64,000 nucleotides of DNA from Tyto alba (taxonomy: Eukaryota > Chordata > Aves > Strigiformes > Tytonidae). The translations under genes and the position numbers were made by a program. Below are positions 51,156-62,056 of the stretch, one piece after another. Within the stretch, counting starts at the first letter, position 1; every line of letters begins with the position of its first letter. The notes under the pieces were generated by a model. That model saw nothing but the letters and a program-made list of their open reading frames with translations. It was not told the origin of the DNA and did not search any database. The DNA lies in the NCBI RefSeq assembly GCF_018691265.1, contig NW_024881313.1, positions 5,068,501 to 5,132,500 of the forward strand. Reading direction: 5' to 3'.

Positions 51156-51178
51156 TGGGCCCACATAAAAGTGGGCCA
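51156..51178. repeat. Short inverted repeat (hairpin)
   Basis: TGGGCCCAC, a 6-base ATAAAA loop, then GTGGGCCA. This gives a stem of about 8 pairs with one bulged G. It follows an A-rich stretch. No known RNA family fits. Confidence 0.5.
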
Positions 51179-52344
51179 TCAACAGGGCTTCATCAGTTAA
51201 GCACAGGGAGAGCTGAGTACACTAAGCACCTCATAGGACCCTAGAGAACTCTCGACCAGGCCAAATATGCCAGCAGCAAATCATTATAGCTTAGGCTCTA
51301 ATGAAACTCCATTAACCCTTTAGCTCCACTTGACTATTTATAACTGAAAAACTTTATCTACAGTCAAAATAATAGCTTCATCGCAGTAGGACCATTAATT
51401 CAAAATCCTACAGCCTTTTGCTTTTCTCATCAGAGGAGCAGCGTAGCAGGAAGCAGATGTTGCTTATCAGAGATATCTGTATATTTTGTGTTTTCCGTGT
51501 TTGTTCCAAAGTAATTTCTATCTTACTAATCATTCAATTTTGAATGGGGTCTCTGTTTTAATAATGCTTCATTTGTAACTCAATATATGTGTGCGTGCAA
51601 TTTCAGCTGTTACAATTTATTGAACTGCTGTTAGGATTGATCTTAAAATATTTACCTCATAGGAAAAAAATTAAATTTGGATCCCACAATACTCTTACTT
51701 GGTATTGCTTTTGGAAGATATTATTTCTTTAAACTATTATAATTAATTTTGTTTCATATTTATCTCACTAAACCTAAACAAATTTAAAACAAAAGTACAT
51801 TAGTCATCTGTCAGACATATGAGATCTGCTGTAGAATTTTCTGCAAGCCTAAAGCAATAGTAGACTTTGTCCATAGAAAGAGATTATGTATTAGATACAT
51901 AGTGTTCCCTTTACATTTGGGCCAAGTAGTTTTTAAAACAAGTTGACTGTAAGTTTCTTAGAGTTTAGTCTTGTGATGCTGAAAGAATCTCCGTTGATTC
52001 TTATATGTCAACGTTGTGCTATTAGATTTTAGTTACAAAGATAAGGTTTTTGTATTTGTGATGAATAGAGGATGAAGAAGTTGGCTATTTTTAGTAGGTG
52101 TTAAAGAGAAGCGTGGCCGTCATCAAGAAATTTTCCTGAGTATGCCTGCCCTTTCTAAAATTTAACTTCTGTCTTTGCCTAACTCTGAGTGTGAATGCCT
52201 CTAACAAAAAGATATAATGTTTTAATTTTCAGTTGAAATCATTATAACTGTATATAAGAAAAAGCATCCATAAGGAGTTGCATACAAAACTCTATTGCAT
52301 TTATATCAGACTAAAGGTTAATATTGCATATTGTTTTCAATTAG

Positions 52345-52437
52345 GAGTACAATAGATTTGGCTGGTGGGTAGGAGAAATGAAGGGAACCATTGGCTTGGT
52401 GCCTAAAGCCTACATAATGGAGATGTATGATATTTGA
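52345..52437 (+). CDS. SKAP2: SKAP2 last coding exon: second half of SH3 domain
   Basis: Coding part of the last exon: 93 nt including the TGA at 52435-52437, phase 0 in (acceptor TTTTCAATTAG). It encodes EYNRFGWWVGEMKGTIGLVP and KAYIMEMYDI. GWWVGE holds the conserved SH3 tryptophan pair (human Trp336 is the first) that forms the proline-peptide pocket, and GLVPKAYI is the usual SH3 end with its 3-10 helix. The protein ends EMYDI exactly as human SKAP2 does, so the C terminus is complete. Human has YNRYG and KGAIG at the two changed positions. Confidence 0.98.
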   Translation, partial: EYNRFGWWVGEMKGTIGLVPKAYIMEMYDI

Positions 52438-53500
52438 GAGGCCTGGGTAAGTACATTTTAATCCAATCTTCTGTAATGGCTTATATGTTCCCTTGTTCTC
52501 TGTTTCAGAAGTATTTCTTTCCTGGAACCTTTGTAGGAGTCCTGTTAACATAAAGATTATGGCAAAATATATTGAAGGTTCAATTAAAGCACTTCTGGGA
52601 TTCTGTATGAAATATTAAGCCACAATGCACAAAAGATGATGCATTTTATAACTACATTCCTTTTCCAGATATTTATTAAAAAAAAATAGAAGAATTGGTG
52701 TCCTTTCTGGTTAGTTTTGTTACTTTAGTAGTATGTATCTATCTATCTGTGCAGAAAACTGTGGAAGGGGATAGATATTTGGACTGGGTTTGATATGCAT
52801 GTTTGAGGTTTTCTGCTTAATGATGAACTTTGACTTCCCTCTCCCTAATCAGGAGAAATCTGCACTTGAAATCAAGAGTGGTATGCAGCTGCAGCTTACA
52901 GAGCCAGCCTCTGAAAGAAGAAGATTCTGCCGTACATGTTTTGTGGTTTCAGCGAATGCAGTCAGGTCATTGCCTTGTGTATATTAAACATTAAAAACTG
53001 TAGTTGATCATAATTCTGCGGAAATGTTCTTCTTAGCCACTTCTTACAGAATTGTAATGCTAGGAAATGAAATAGATGGCAATTAACATATGGGGCACAA
53101 GCAGCCAAATAGCGCCTGTTGCTCTTTTCTTAAGCACATTAGCAGCACTCTGTATAGCTATAGGTTTGTGTTCTTTCAGGGAAATTGGCTGTGTTTTCCT
53201 GTTCCTCAGAAAAATTAAGCCAAACAGCGAAAATAGAAGGCTATTACTCAGTTCGTGCATGCATTAACCTTTTAATGCTCACTGTACATTTTGTGCAGTT
53301 TCCTGGGAAAATCAAGGGAAATTTATGTGTAATATTGCAAGTCTTCAGGGTATTCTGCTTCCAAATGTTTTTGTATTATGTTTTAGCCGATGATTTATTT
53401 TTCTCCTATATTTAGTATTGTGTTGTTAATTAATATTTTGTTATCACAAAATGAAGGTTTGGTTCTTTTGCTAATGTAATAAATCAGCCTATGTGGTAAT
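52438..53500 (+). other. SKAP2: Probable SKAP2 3' UTR
   Basis: Sequence after the stop codon has no open frame of note and remains AT-rich. Candidate polyadenylation signals are ATTAAA at 52583-52588, 52983-52988 and 52990-52995, and a canonical AATAAA at 53478-53483 followed by a T/G-rich stretch. I take the last as the most likely end, giving a 3' UTR of about 1.06 kb. The end is a guess. Confidence 0.5.
53478..53483 (+). terminator. SKAP2: Candidate poly(A) signal AATAAA
   Basis: First canonical AATAAA after the SKAP2 stop codon, with TATGTGGTAATACTGCTCTG-type T/G-rich sequence after it, as expected of a cleavage downstream element. Earlier ATTAAA variants could give shorter ends. Confidence 0.45.
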
Positions 53501-54279
53501 ACTGCTCTGATGCCATTCTGACTTTGGAGATATGAATGATGTGAAAATTTCTAAAAAGATAGTATATTAAACCCCCAAATTTTTGTTAGGTCAGACCTTG
53601 CTGCTATTTGGAATTTCTGACACAAGTTGTGCAACAGACCTTTCCACCTCTGTGTGGATTAGTAACAGCTACCTGCAGTTTTAGTGTCAAACCCAGAACT
53701 TTGTAGCTAAAAGCATCAGTTGAAACATGAAGAAAAAGTACACTAAAAATGCTACCACTTGTGAGGAAAGGGGTTGGGCAAGTCAGAGTTAATACTTTAG
53801 CTCCTCTTGTTTTGGGAGATGAAGCTTTACTATTAGCATGCAGGATCCACTTTTTTTGAATCCTCCCACACACTTGATTTGTGAGACCCTTAATCTGCCA
53901 CAGAGGCAGGTGGGGCCAGCCTGGGAATGGCTGAGCCTGTGCAGGTCCCCTTGTAGTGGCTTGTGCTGTTTACGCTTCAGGCGGGCCCTGGAAGCACCGT
54001 GGGTTAAAAGGTAACGTTAGTCTGAACTCGGAATTAGATCATTTCAGTCAACTAAGATGTTGGGCTTTATATTAGCTCCTGCCTGATACTCCACGGTACG
54101 CTGGATTCTAATAGGAGTCAAACAGGGTACGGAGTTTTGTTGTAATTTTTTTAAAAAGAGATAGTCATTGAAATTGATTCTGTATGTTACCAGTGAAGCA
54201 TTAAAATGATAGATTAGAGTCTTCAGATCTTTCACTACTTTAATTTATCAAGTGTACTTGTGCATTGTGTACAGAATGT
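53501..54279. other. Intergenic stretch before the CpG island
   Basis: No gene recognised. The stretch turns moderately GC-richer around 53,880-54,010. A minus-strand frame of 89 codons at 53,604-53,873 has no recognisable similarity. Confidence 0.7.
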
Positions 54280-54830
54280 GAAGCGTTAATATCACGGCGA
54301 GAATAGCTCCTTCTCTCTCGTTAACATGGCAGCGTCGTAAATCTGCCCACCGAAACGGCTTTTTATTAATTATGGAATTCCGAATTCCGCCACCAGCTCC
54401 TTCTTGGGGAGTAAATCCCCCTCCCGCCCCGCCGCGTTAAGGCGAAGGGCGAAACTTAATTTCGGGCGGGAGCCGGGCCCCGGGGGAAGGGGAGGGGGTG
54501 GGGGGGTGTGTGTGGGGGGGGCGCGCGGCCTTGCGCGGCCTTGCGCGGCCCTGCGCGGCCCTGCGCGGCCGCGGCGGGCGGTGGCTGCGCTGCGCGGCCC
54601 TGCGCTGCGCTGCGCGGCCGCGGCGGTAGGTGGCAGCAAATTTTCACGGCACGGGAGGAGGCCGAGCCCGTCCCCGTCCCCTTCCCCCTCCCGTGCGCCC
54701 GGCGCCGGTTCTGCCGCGTTTCCAGGAGAGGGAGTCCTCGCCCCAGCCACGAGCCCCGGGGCTGCCGGGCGCTCCCTCTCCTCCCTCTCCTGGGTGGTGG
54801 CAGCCAGAGAAATAAAGTGTCTTTTGTCTG
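54280..54830. promoter_or_regulatory. Isolated CpG island
   Basis: About 500 bp of strongly GC-rich sequence full of CpG (TCACGGCGAG, CCGCCGCG, many GCGCGGCC copies, GGCGCCGG), in a window otherwise poor in CpG. Such islands usually mark unmethylated promoters. It lies about 1.9 kb after the SKAP2 stop, in the probable SKAP2-SNX10 interval. No protein-coding first exon is recognisable on either strand; open frames of up to 159 codons here are composition effects (Pro/Ala/Arg/Gly-rich in all frames). It may drive a non-coding RNA or an unseen upstream exon. GGCGGTAGGT at about 54,622 could act as a splice donor. Confidence 0.7.
54521..54626. repeat. GC-rich decamer tandem array
   Basis: Five head-to-tail copies of a GCGCGGCCYT-type decamer (54521-54570), then GCGGCGGGCGGTGGC, then a second set of TGCGCGGCCC/TGCGCTGCGC units ending again in GCGGCCGCGGCGG. 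The two halves look like diverged copies of each other. A pure G-run tract lies just 5' (54,477-54,521). Expansion-prone, CpG-dense sequence. Confidence 0.85.
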
Positions 54831-56795
54831 TAGTTCTCCTTTAGGGCTTTCCCCCCGCCTCCTAGGACAGATTGGGGAGGGGGGGGTGGGGTGGGTGGGG
54901 GAGAGCAAACAAACGGCCTTAAAATTGAAAGATGTCCTGAAACTCGCTGAAGTGTCTTGGAGTAAACCAGCAGTGGACCAGGGATGAATTGTTTACTTTA
55001 AATCTGTGCAAATACCATAACCTTTTTTGGATAAGAATATCTCTGTTAAGACAACTTCAACCAAACTCGATGGTAGAAGACGCTAATTGCTTTATTTTCT
55101 CTGTTTACTTAGGTTGCGCTTGCCTTTCTGTGAACAGTAAGACAGCTAATTTTTTAAAAAGGTGATTGTAAGTCATATTTTGTACAGCGTTTTACTTGAT
55201 TATTTGCTTGGTTCTGGATTTGTACTATACTGCCATTAGATCTTACAATAATGTTCTACTCTGCAAATTTTTAAGGTTCAAATAAAGTTTAATTGTTTGC
55301 AAACTGTTATGATGCTAATAATTCAACAGCCTGCTGTGTTACTAATGAAATTACTTTGTTATGATTAATTTGGAAAATAGTGTGTTGATTGTAGTAATTA
55401 AGCACAACAAGGTGAAGTAAATGATTCTAATGCCATCTGGCCTCCAAACTGAATGAAGAAATGAAATGGGGCTGTCATTTGAATTTATTCAGAGAAGTAA
55501 GGGTAATACAAATGGTTTTTATAGCAGAGGCACCCGGATATAATCATGCTACTCTCTAGTACTTTTTCTGTGCACTTCTATGTACAGACAACTGGTTCAC
55601 ATACTTTTCTAGCATGCAGTTAGGATATAGCTTTTTGTGCATACTGCCACAAATTACATGTACTGATGGTACTGTATGCGCTAGTTCTTCCATCAGAGAG
55701 ATCTGTGGGTAAGGTTACCTTTTACCCCTCTATTAATGATAAAAACTTTATTTTTTTTTTGACTGGAATTAAGCTGAATGTGAATGCTAATTAAGATCCC
55801 ATTCTATATTCAAAGCTAAATGCATTAACTTTCTTTTTTTTGGCCCTGCAGTCTGAATATGACACAGCATTTGAGTGTAAAGAATAACCCTTTAGAAACC
55901 TGATCCAAAGACTGCTGAAACTGAGAAGCTATTGAATTTGGTTGCTTCTGGATCACGCTCTCAGAACAGTAACTCAAAATCAGGCAATACAATTTCAAAG
56001 TGGTTTTTGCTGAATAGTCTTCGTCCTCTTTCTGAAGGAGATGCAATTATTTCTATAAACTGAACTGAACAAAAGAAAAGCACTGACTTCTCTATAGCCA
56101 AAGGATAGAAATCCATTTTTCTATCTCAGGTAAAGCAAAATGAAGTTGTGGCTGTAGATCAGATCCTAGCTTGGTAAAGTTCACTGGGATCTGCTGGAAA
56201 GCTGTAAAATATTAGAACGTGGGATGAAAGTACCTGGGTAGATGACAATGGTGTGCTCTTCAGCTGTATAAGCCACTGATGTTTCTTTCATCTCTCTCCT
56301 TCAAGTTGATGAAAAATTTATTAGTATTTAACTGTGGTAATAAGCATATGCATGAAAACCTTATAAACAACTTTCCACTTTACATGCACAATGTACTGAT
56401 AAACTGCAAGACCTTCACTTACCAGGGTTTCTCTGAAACTGACATTTCTGAGACAAGTGTCTGCTTAATTCCATTTTTATTTAGAAAAACTGACACTGAG
56501 CTCAGTGAAGAGTGCCTTTCCAAATCTGCATCTCTGTTTTTGAGTTCATTTCCTGCCCAGCACCCCCTGTCCTACTGTGAGGGACCAGCACCAACCAACT
56601 TCGAACTGTGGACTTAAAATTGTGGACTCGAGCTGGGTGTAAGGACAGTATTCCACGCTTCTGGGATGAAATTGTGACTTGGCTGGTCTCTCCTTGCTAC
56701 AGGAAGAAATAAAGGGGGGGAGGGAGCGAGATGGTGACAGGATGTGCAGGTCAAAGGGATGCCGCTTTTCTTATCCAACTGTATTATGCCAAGGA
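54831..56795. other. Intergenic, AT-rich, possible regulatory DNA
   Basis: No gene recognised. It begins with a G-run stretch (about 54,876-54,905). The part 55,230-55,480 is rich in homeodomain-like words (TAATTA, ATTAAT, TAATTAAG), with CATCTGG and no simple repeats, the texture of a vertebrate conserved non-coding element. AATAAA occurs at 54811-54816 and 55281-55286 without a known transcript. Confidence 0.55.
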
Positions 56796-56826
56796 ATATA
56801 TATACATATGTATATATATATATATT
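56796..56826. repeat. (AT)n microsatellite
   Basis: Imperfect AT dinucleotide run with CATATG in the middle, about 31 bp. Confidence 0.9.
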
Positions 56827-59800
56827 TCCTTTAAATTGTAAAGGAGATCAGACGGTGATAAGCCATGAATTGTATTATCATAGCCTTTTAAGGATTTGTT
56901 TAGGAGCTATTTTGTGATAGGATCTAGACAATTCTGTTCCTGCTGCCTAGAATTTTCCTTAGTCCAAACCACCACACAGAGAAATTCATAGGGAGCTGGG
57001 TTCAGAGAAAAGTAGAGAAAAAACCTCTGCATCTGGAAGCTATGCCAACATCAGTCAAATTTATAACTGGACATAGCAGCTTCTTCCCAGCCTTTTGGGA
57101 GGAACAAGTATTTTAATTAACGGGAAAAAACTTAAAAATGCAAGGTGTCATCTTATAGCAATGTGTGGGAGAATAAAGTACAACAGTGCAATCAGATGGA
57201 GAGGAAGAGCTGCTGGTAGATGAAGAGGCAGATAGTTCCAAATGCCACTAGAAACCAATCAATCTATTAATTTTCTGCTGTATCAAACTGATGTGTTGGA
57301 GCTAAAGTAGCCTCGGTGTCTCACAACCCATAGAACGAATTTTCACCCTCTATTGTAAAGCAAGTGCTACTCCATAAAGATATTTGATGTCTAATGAGCA
57401 TTTTACAGCAAGACGTTATGCTGTGAGATGAAAAAAAAATTCCACATTTAGTTACAGTGGGAGGATTTATGTTGGCAGAATAGAATTACCAGTTTGACCA
57501 CTTCCAGTCTGCCGTAATCGCTTGCATATTTGTAAATAGTGCCATGGGATTTTTAATGGCCACAGGCAATCAGGATTTTAGTTTTACACCTCATGCTACA
57601 AGACAGGGTACGTAGCAGCACAGAACTGACCCCCGTGCAGAACTGCCTGGGTTAAAGGAAAAAAAGTGTTACACAGGATTATTATCAATCTTTCAGACGC
57701 CAGCAGCATGGAAGTGTGCCTTGGCAGTCTCCCACCCAAGAGCTGACATGGCCCAATGCCGCTTTTTAATAGTCAAATCTAACAGGGTCAGCATGAGAAG
57801 AGCAGAGCGCAGACAGTCTGACAGGCATGGGCAACTCAGTTTATTCATTGGCGGTCTTCAGCCTCTGAGACTTATTTCAGTTTGGAAGGGAAAAGATGAA
57901 ATCTGTAAACAGTCATGTGGCATCAGGGAAGCAGAGGGACCTTCTTCCTTTTCTGCTGCTCTCTTCTGAGAGGACTGCCATTCTTTCCTTATATTTAAAT
58001 TAAAAGCAGCCAGGCATGAATGCACTTGTATGTGTGGGAAGGAGTGGGTTTTATTATATAGTCACTTAAAATCGTGTTTTGACGCTGGTTTCTGCTTTCT
58101 AAATGGTGTTTATGTCTGCATGCTCATAATAGCCCTACTACCTTTACTATAGAAAAATAGTATTTCTAGCTTTTTAAAAAATAGATCTATTTCCAGTTAT
58201 TTAAAGGCTCTGTTTTAGTAACTTACCTCTTGTCCTACATTTCCCATTGTGATAGTACTCTTAGTGTATTATGTCAGATGGCTCTTATCAAAATCTGTGA
58301 CTTTTTGACACTAGTTTTTGTTTGCCTGTACCAATAAAATATTCCAGGCTCATTTTTTGCAGCCTCTTTTTTCCCTATTTTCAAGCTAGTTTTGGTCTTA
58401 GTTTTAAGGTATTAGACTACAGTGAAAGAGGTGTGTGGGGGTTAATCTAGATTTCCATTACTTAACAAAAAAATAGGCAACGCACATTGCCACCTCTGAG
58501 AACTGTTTAGGAGGGTCTATAAGCTAACCAGCTTCCCATCCATTCATTCTTTTCTGCTTCTGAGACTGGCACATTAGAGATGCTGTGGGTACGTAACCAC
58601 TTCTAGACTGAAATTACCTATTCAGCTACTTACTGTCTTCTGATAGCCACCCAAGGTCACCTATAGGTCATTATTGACTTGTGACCAGATTTTCCTTCCC
58701 TCTAATGTATCTAGCACTGCTTTGAAGGCAGCGTTCAGGAAACAAGCACCTTCTCTCATGGGCTTTGTAAATTTTCAGAAGGTGAGTGAAACTTCAAAAT
58801 GCAGAGGTATCATCCAAAATAAACTCTCTCACCAAGCTGTATTTATGACTTGCGCTTCTGTAAATAATGTCCTCACTGTACTCCTGCATCCATTTACTCA
58901 TACAAAATTATGAAGAGGAGAATGTGTACCATGTGGTGTCTTCCTGAAACATCAGATTTTCACAGAATTGGGTCAAATTGTTGTTTCAGGTGCAAACTGA
59001 GGAAATGCCCGTTTGAGAGTGTGAAGTTGAATGTGTACCAGTGGTGGTCTGTGTCAGACTTAGGCAAGCAATGGAGAATGAAGTCCTACCTGGCTGGCCC
59101 TTTGCTGAAAACCAATCCTTGCTGATCTATGTTCAATATTACCTGGGGCCCTTCAGCTGCTGTGCTGCCACTGAACATCTCTAGGAAATTCAGCGAGCTA
59201 GCAATTTATGCAGGTGTTTGTCCATCAGGTGTGGGTCGGGATTTTGAATTGTAGCCTGATCTGACAGAATGGCATGTGAAGCCATGATGCGATACGTTCC
59301 TGTTGATGTGTTCTCGGACAAGCTGACGATTCCAGGAAGCGTATGTGGACTATAAAGGGATTTTGTCATACCCATTTCCTTAAACGGTAAAGATAATGTA
59401 TTTCAGTGGAATTCTATTTTGCACATTCTGGTTGATCTTGCCCCTGTGAAGGAGGTCTTCATGCAGAATACCCTTGCTTAGATGCTATAACATCTGAAAC
59501 ACGGGGAATATGTGTTATAATAATTCAGTCTAAAACTGACCAGAGTGACTCACCGGGATCACTGAACAGAGTACTGACCAGCTACTGAGAGCATGTTTAT
59601 TTCATTTGGTAAGCAGTGTTTGATTATGAATTAATTGTGATAATTCAGACAATTATTTCAATAATTTTGCCTAGTTAACAGTAACAGTAGACATACTGTT
59701 TGCTAAATGTATTAACTGAAATTACAGTCGCTATTCAAACTACATTCATCATAATACTTATTAGTGTCTGCCCTTCCTATGTCTGTGGGCTCTTGAATGT

Positions 59801-62034
59801 TCTGCTCATCCTAAGTGTTGTCATTTCTGCTGGTATTACAGAAAAAAATTGACATGTAGGCAGTTGTCAGTGACACAAACGTCTTCTGTCTTTTCCACTG
59901 TCTGCTCCTTGAAAACAGAGTCAGTTCTGCATGTACAGTCTGAAACAAGGGAATTTAGCCATGTGACTCCCCCTTAACCTCAAGGAGCGTTGTGTAGGTA
60001 ATTCTTAATTTGAGAGCACAGTATTAACTCCTTATTGGCAATAGTAAGCATTCAGTCACGTGGTTCCCTCAGCTTCATCTGAAATGCTCCTAAAACTTCT
60101 TACTTGTGAAATATAGGATTTAAAATCAAGTTGTTAAGTGTTGTGGAAAGTTATTTTTTGTGTTTTAAAGGATATCCCTAAGAATGAGTTAGCCACCTGA
60201 ATATAGGATGCCACTTTATCTATGAAGCATTTCTTGATGTTCAAAAATCACTCTGTGCCCAGCACTCAACAAATACGGGGAGTTTTATGAACACAAAGTG
60301 AATGGCTTTGGTGGTTCTGATCTCCAGCTGCCCAGAGAAGATCTCCTCGGTGTAAGGTAGTTCTTGTAACCAGATGAAAATATTTTATGTGCTACTCATT
60401 TTGAAACTCCCAGTTCACACACTGATGGTCTGTAGGCTCCAGGCTGAGGCCTGATTGATTATGCCAGGACTAACAGGGATTTACTCTTCCACAAATATCG
60501 CAGGTACGCCAGCTGTATGCCAGTGTAATGAAAAGTTGTGTTTGACCCTGACTGTTTTATTGTCCCCTCCCTTCCCCTACCAAATCTCAATTGTATAGGG
60601 GCAGCTATTCTTACTGTGTTCAGCAACCTTTATTATAGACAGCTGTCAATGGCAGATGAATGCTTTGTCTGTGCCTCTGTCCTTTCAGCCAAGGAGTAAG
60701 TGTGTAATAATGAGGATTTATCTTGTTATATGGGTATACTGACACAGAATTATAACGTCTGTATATGGGCCACTGACAGTCCCCATGTCTCCCAGTATAT
60801 TCTATTTTCTCTAGGCCAAATTTATTACTCTCATAATTAAGTCCAATCCTGAGGACTTAATGGAGTTGCACGTTCTGAAAGTAGCAGGAACTACGGCTCT
60901 TGCCTCGCTGGGAGCCTGCGCAGTGTCTGCTCTGCTCTGCCCGGGGCGTAATTCCACCCCTTCTGAACAAAGGGTGGGTGACACCGGGCAAAGCTGTAGA
61001 AGAAACTCTGAATTGGTCATTTTTATGGTTTGCTCCATCTCACGTTAGGAATGCCTAAGTGACCTTTTGTTCACAGGAAGGCTTACACCCCTAGCTCGCT
61101 AAATGCGGTCATGTTAATCATCGGATGACACCAAGAAATAACAGGCTTACATTGCTCCCAGGTAGAGGCAGATTAGGCAGAAGGTGAAGCTTTCCAGTGG
61201 TGAGGGCAGCGAAGCGTTGGGGTTGCTTGCCTGGGGAGCTTCTGCGATTCCCATTTCTGGAGGGGTTGGAGAACCTGCAGGGGATGAACTCGCCTGCTAG
61301 GAACGACCGAACCATGGCGACTCCTGCCTCGGGGTTGAGCATGTGCTAAACGACCTCCTAAGATCTGTTCCAGGCCAGTTTTCTGCAATTCTGTAAGTCG
61401 GCAGTGAGCTGACACTGCTCTGAAATGGCAGAATAAATACAAGTCCAGTCTTAGTTTTTCTTTGCCTGGTATACTAAAACTGCCACTGCTCTGTGGGTTC
61501 ACGTGTTCCCCATCCCCTTTCAACTTCACGGGCTCCAAGCAGGAACCAAGTTTACTATTTCCTGCCCAACAAGCGTGTTAATTCATTACCTCAGTAATTA
61601 ATTTGGCCCACAATTGGTATCTTTTTTAAAAGTGAAAGGCTTCTTTCAAGTATCATATACCTTGCTTTGCCTTAAAGCATATTTGGCTGCACCAGATATT
61701 AAGCCATATTAAAACGTATTTGAGCATGTGCAACATTACATTGATTCTAATTGCAGTGGAAAGCATTTCACTCATGCATTTTTAAGCAAAATAGCTACAA
61801 TTTCAAAGTGTAGCCATTTATTCACCTCAGGTAGTTAAATTTTAGTTGCCACTTTGGGGTCTAAATGTCTTAGGAAATAGAGAAAAAGGTAAAAATAGTG
61901 TTCAGTTTTGTCTGTTATTTCTTTCCCCTTTCCTGAGAACAGAAAGAGATTTTTCCAGAGTCCACTCAAGTAAATAGAAACAGTCTCATCCTTATAAGAG
62001 GCTTTGGATCAGATCCACCTGAAAGGGTAGTCCC

Positions 62035-62056
62035 TTTTTTTTTTTTTTTTCCCCCC
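62035..62056. repeat. T-run followed by C-run
   Basis: About 16 T directly followed by about 6 C. Low-complexity tract; the exact limits are approximate. Confidence 0.75.

Larger units (their letters stand above)
42824..52344 (+). other. SKAP2: SKAP2 last intron (9.5 kb)
   Basis: Final intron, splitting the SH3 domain. It holds a 200-bp GC-rich patch at 48.9-49.1 kb and a short hairpin at 51.16 kb. Stretches at about 46,740-46,870 and 49,220-49,400 have a conserved-non-coding-like AT-rich composition. I find no other exon or transposon. Confidence 0.8.
5056..52437 (+). other. SKAP2: SKAP2 gene, 3' two-thirds (partial at 5' end)
   Basis: Span of the SKAP2 coding exons seen in the window. Joined in order they give the end of the N-terminal linker, a PH domain, an acidic linker with two tyrosine motifs and a C-terminal SH3 domain ending EMYDI. 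The protein matches SKAP2 rather than its paralogue SKAP1: it has QFPPIAAQDL before the PH domain, KDCCFEISAPDKRIYQ inside it, and GLVPKAYIMEMYDI at the end. The first roughly 100 residues (human numbering), which hold the dimerisation helices, are not in the window; the first exon here enters in phase 1. SKAP2 is a cytosolic adaptor phosphorylated by Src-family kinases. It binds FYB1/ADAP and links integrin signals to the actin cytoskeleton, chiefly in myeloid and lymphoid cells. No disabling change is seen in any exon, so this is a functional gene and not a retrocopy. Confidence 0.97.

Noticed and set aside
54370..54987. Open frames of 126-159 codons on both strands
   Set aside because: All lie in the CpG island, are open in several frames at once and encode only Pro/Ala/Arg/Gly-rich sequence. 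GC-rich DNA simply lacks stop codons.
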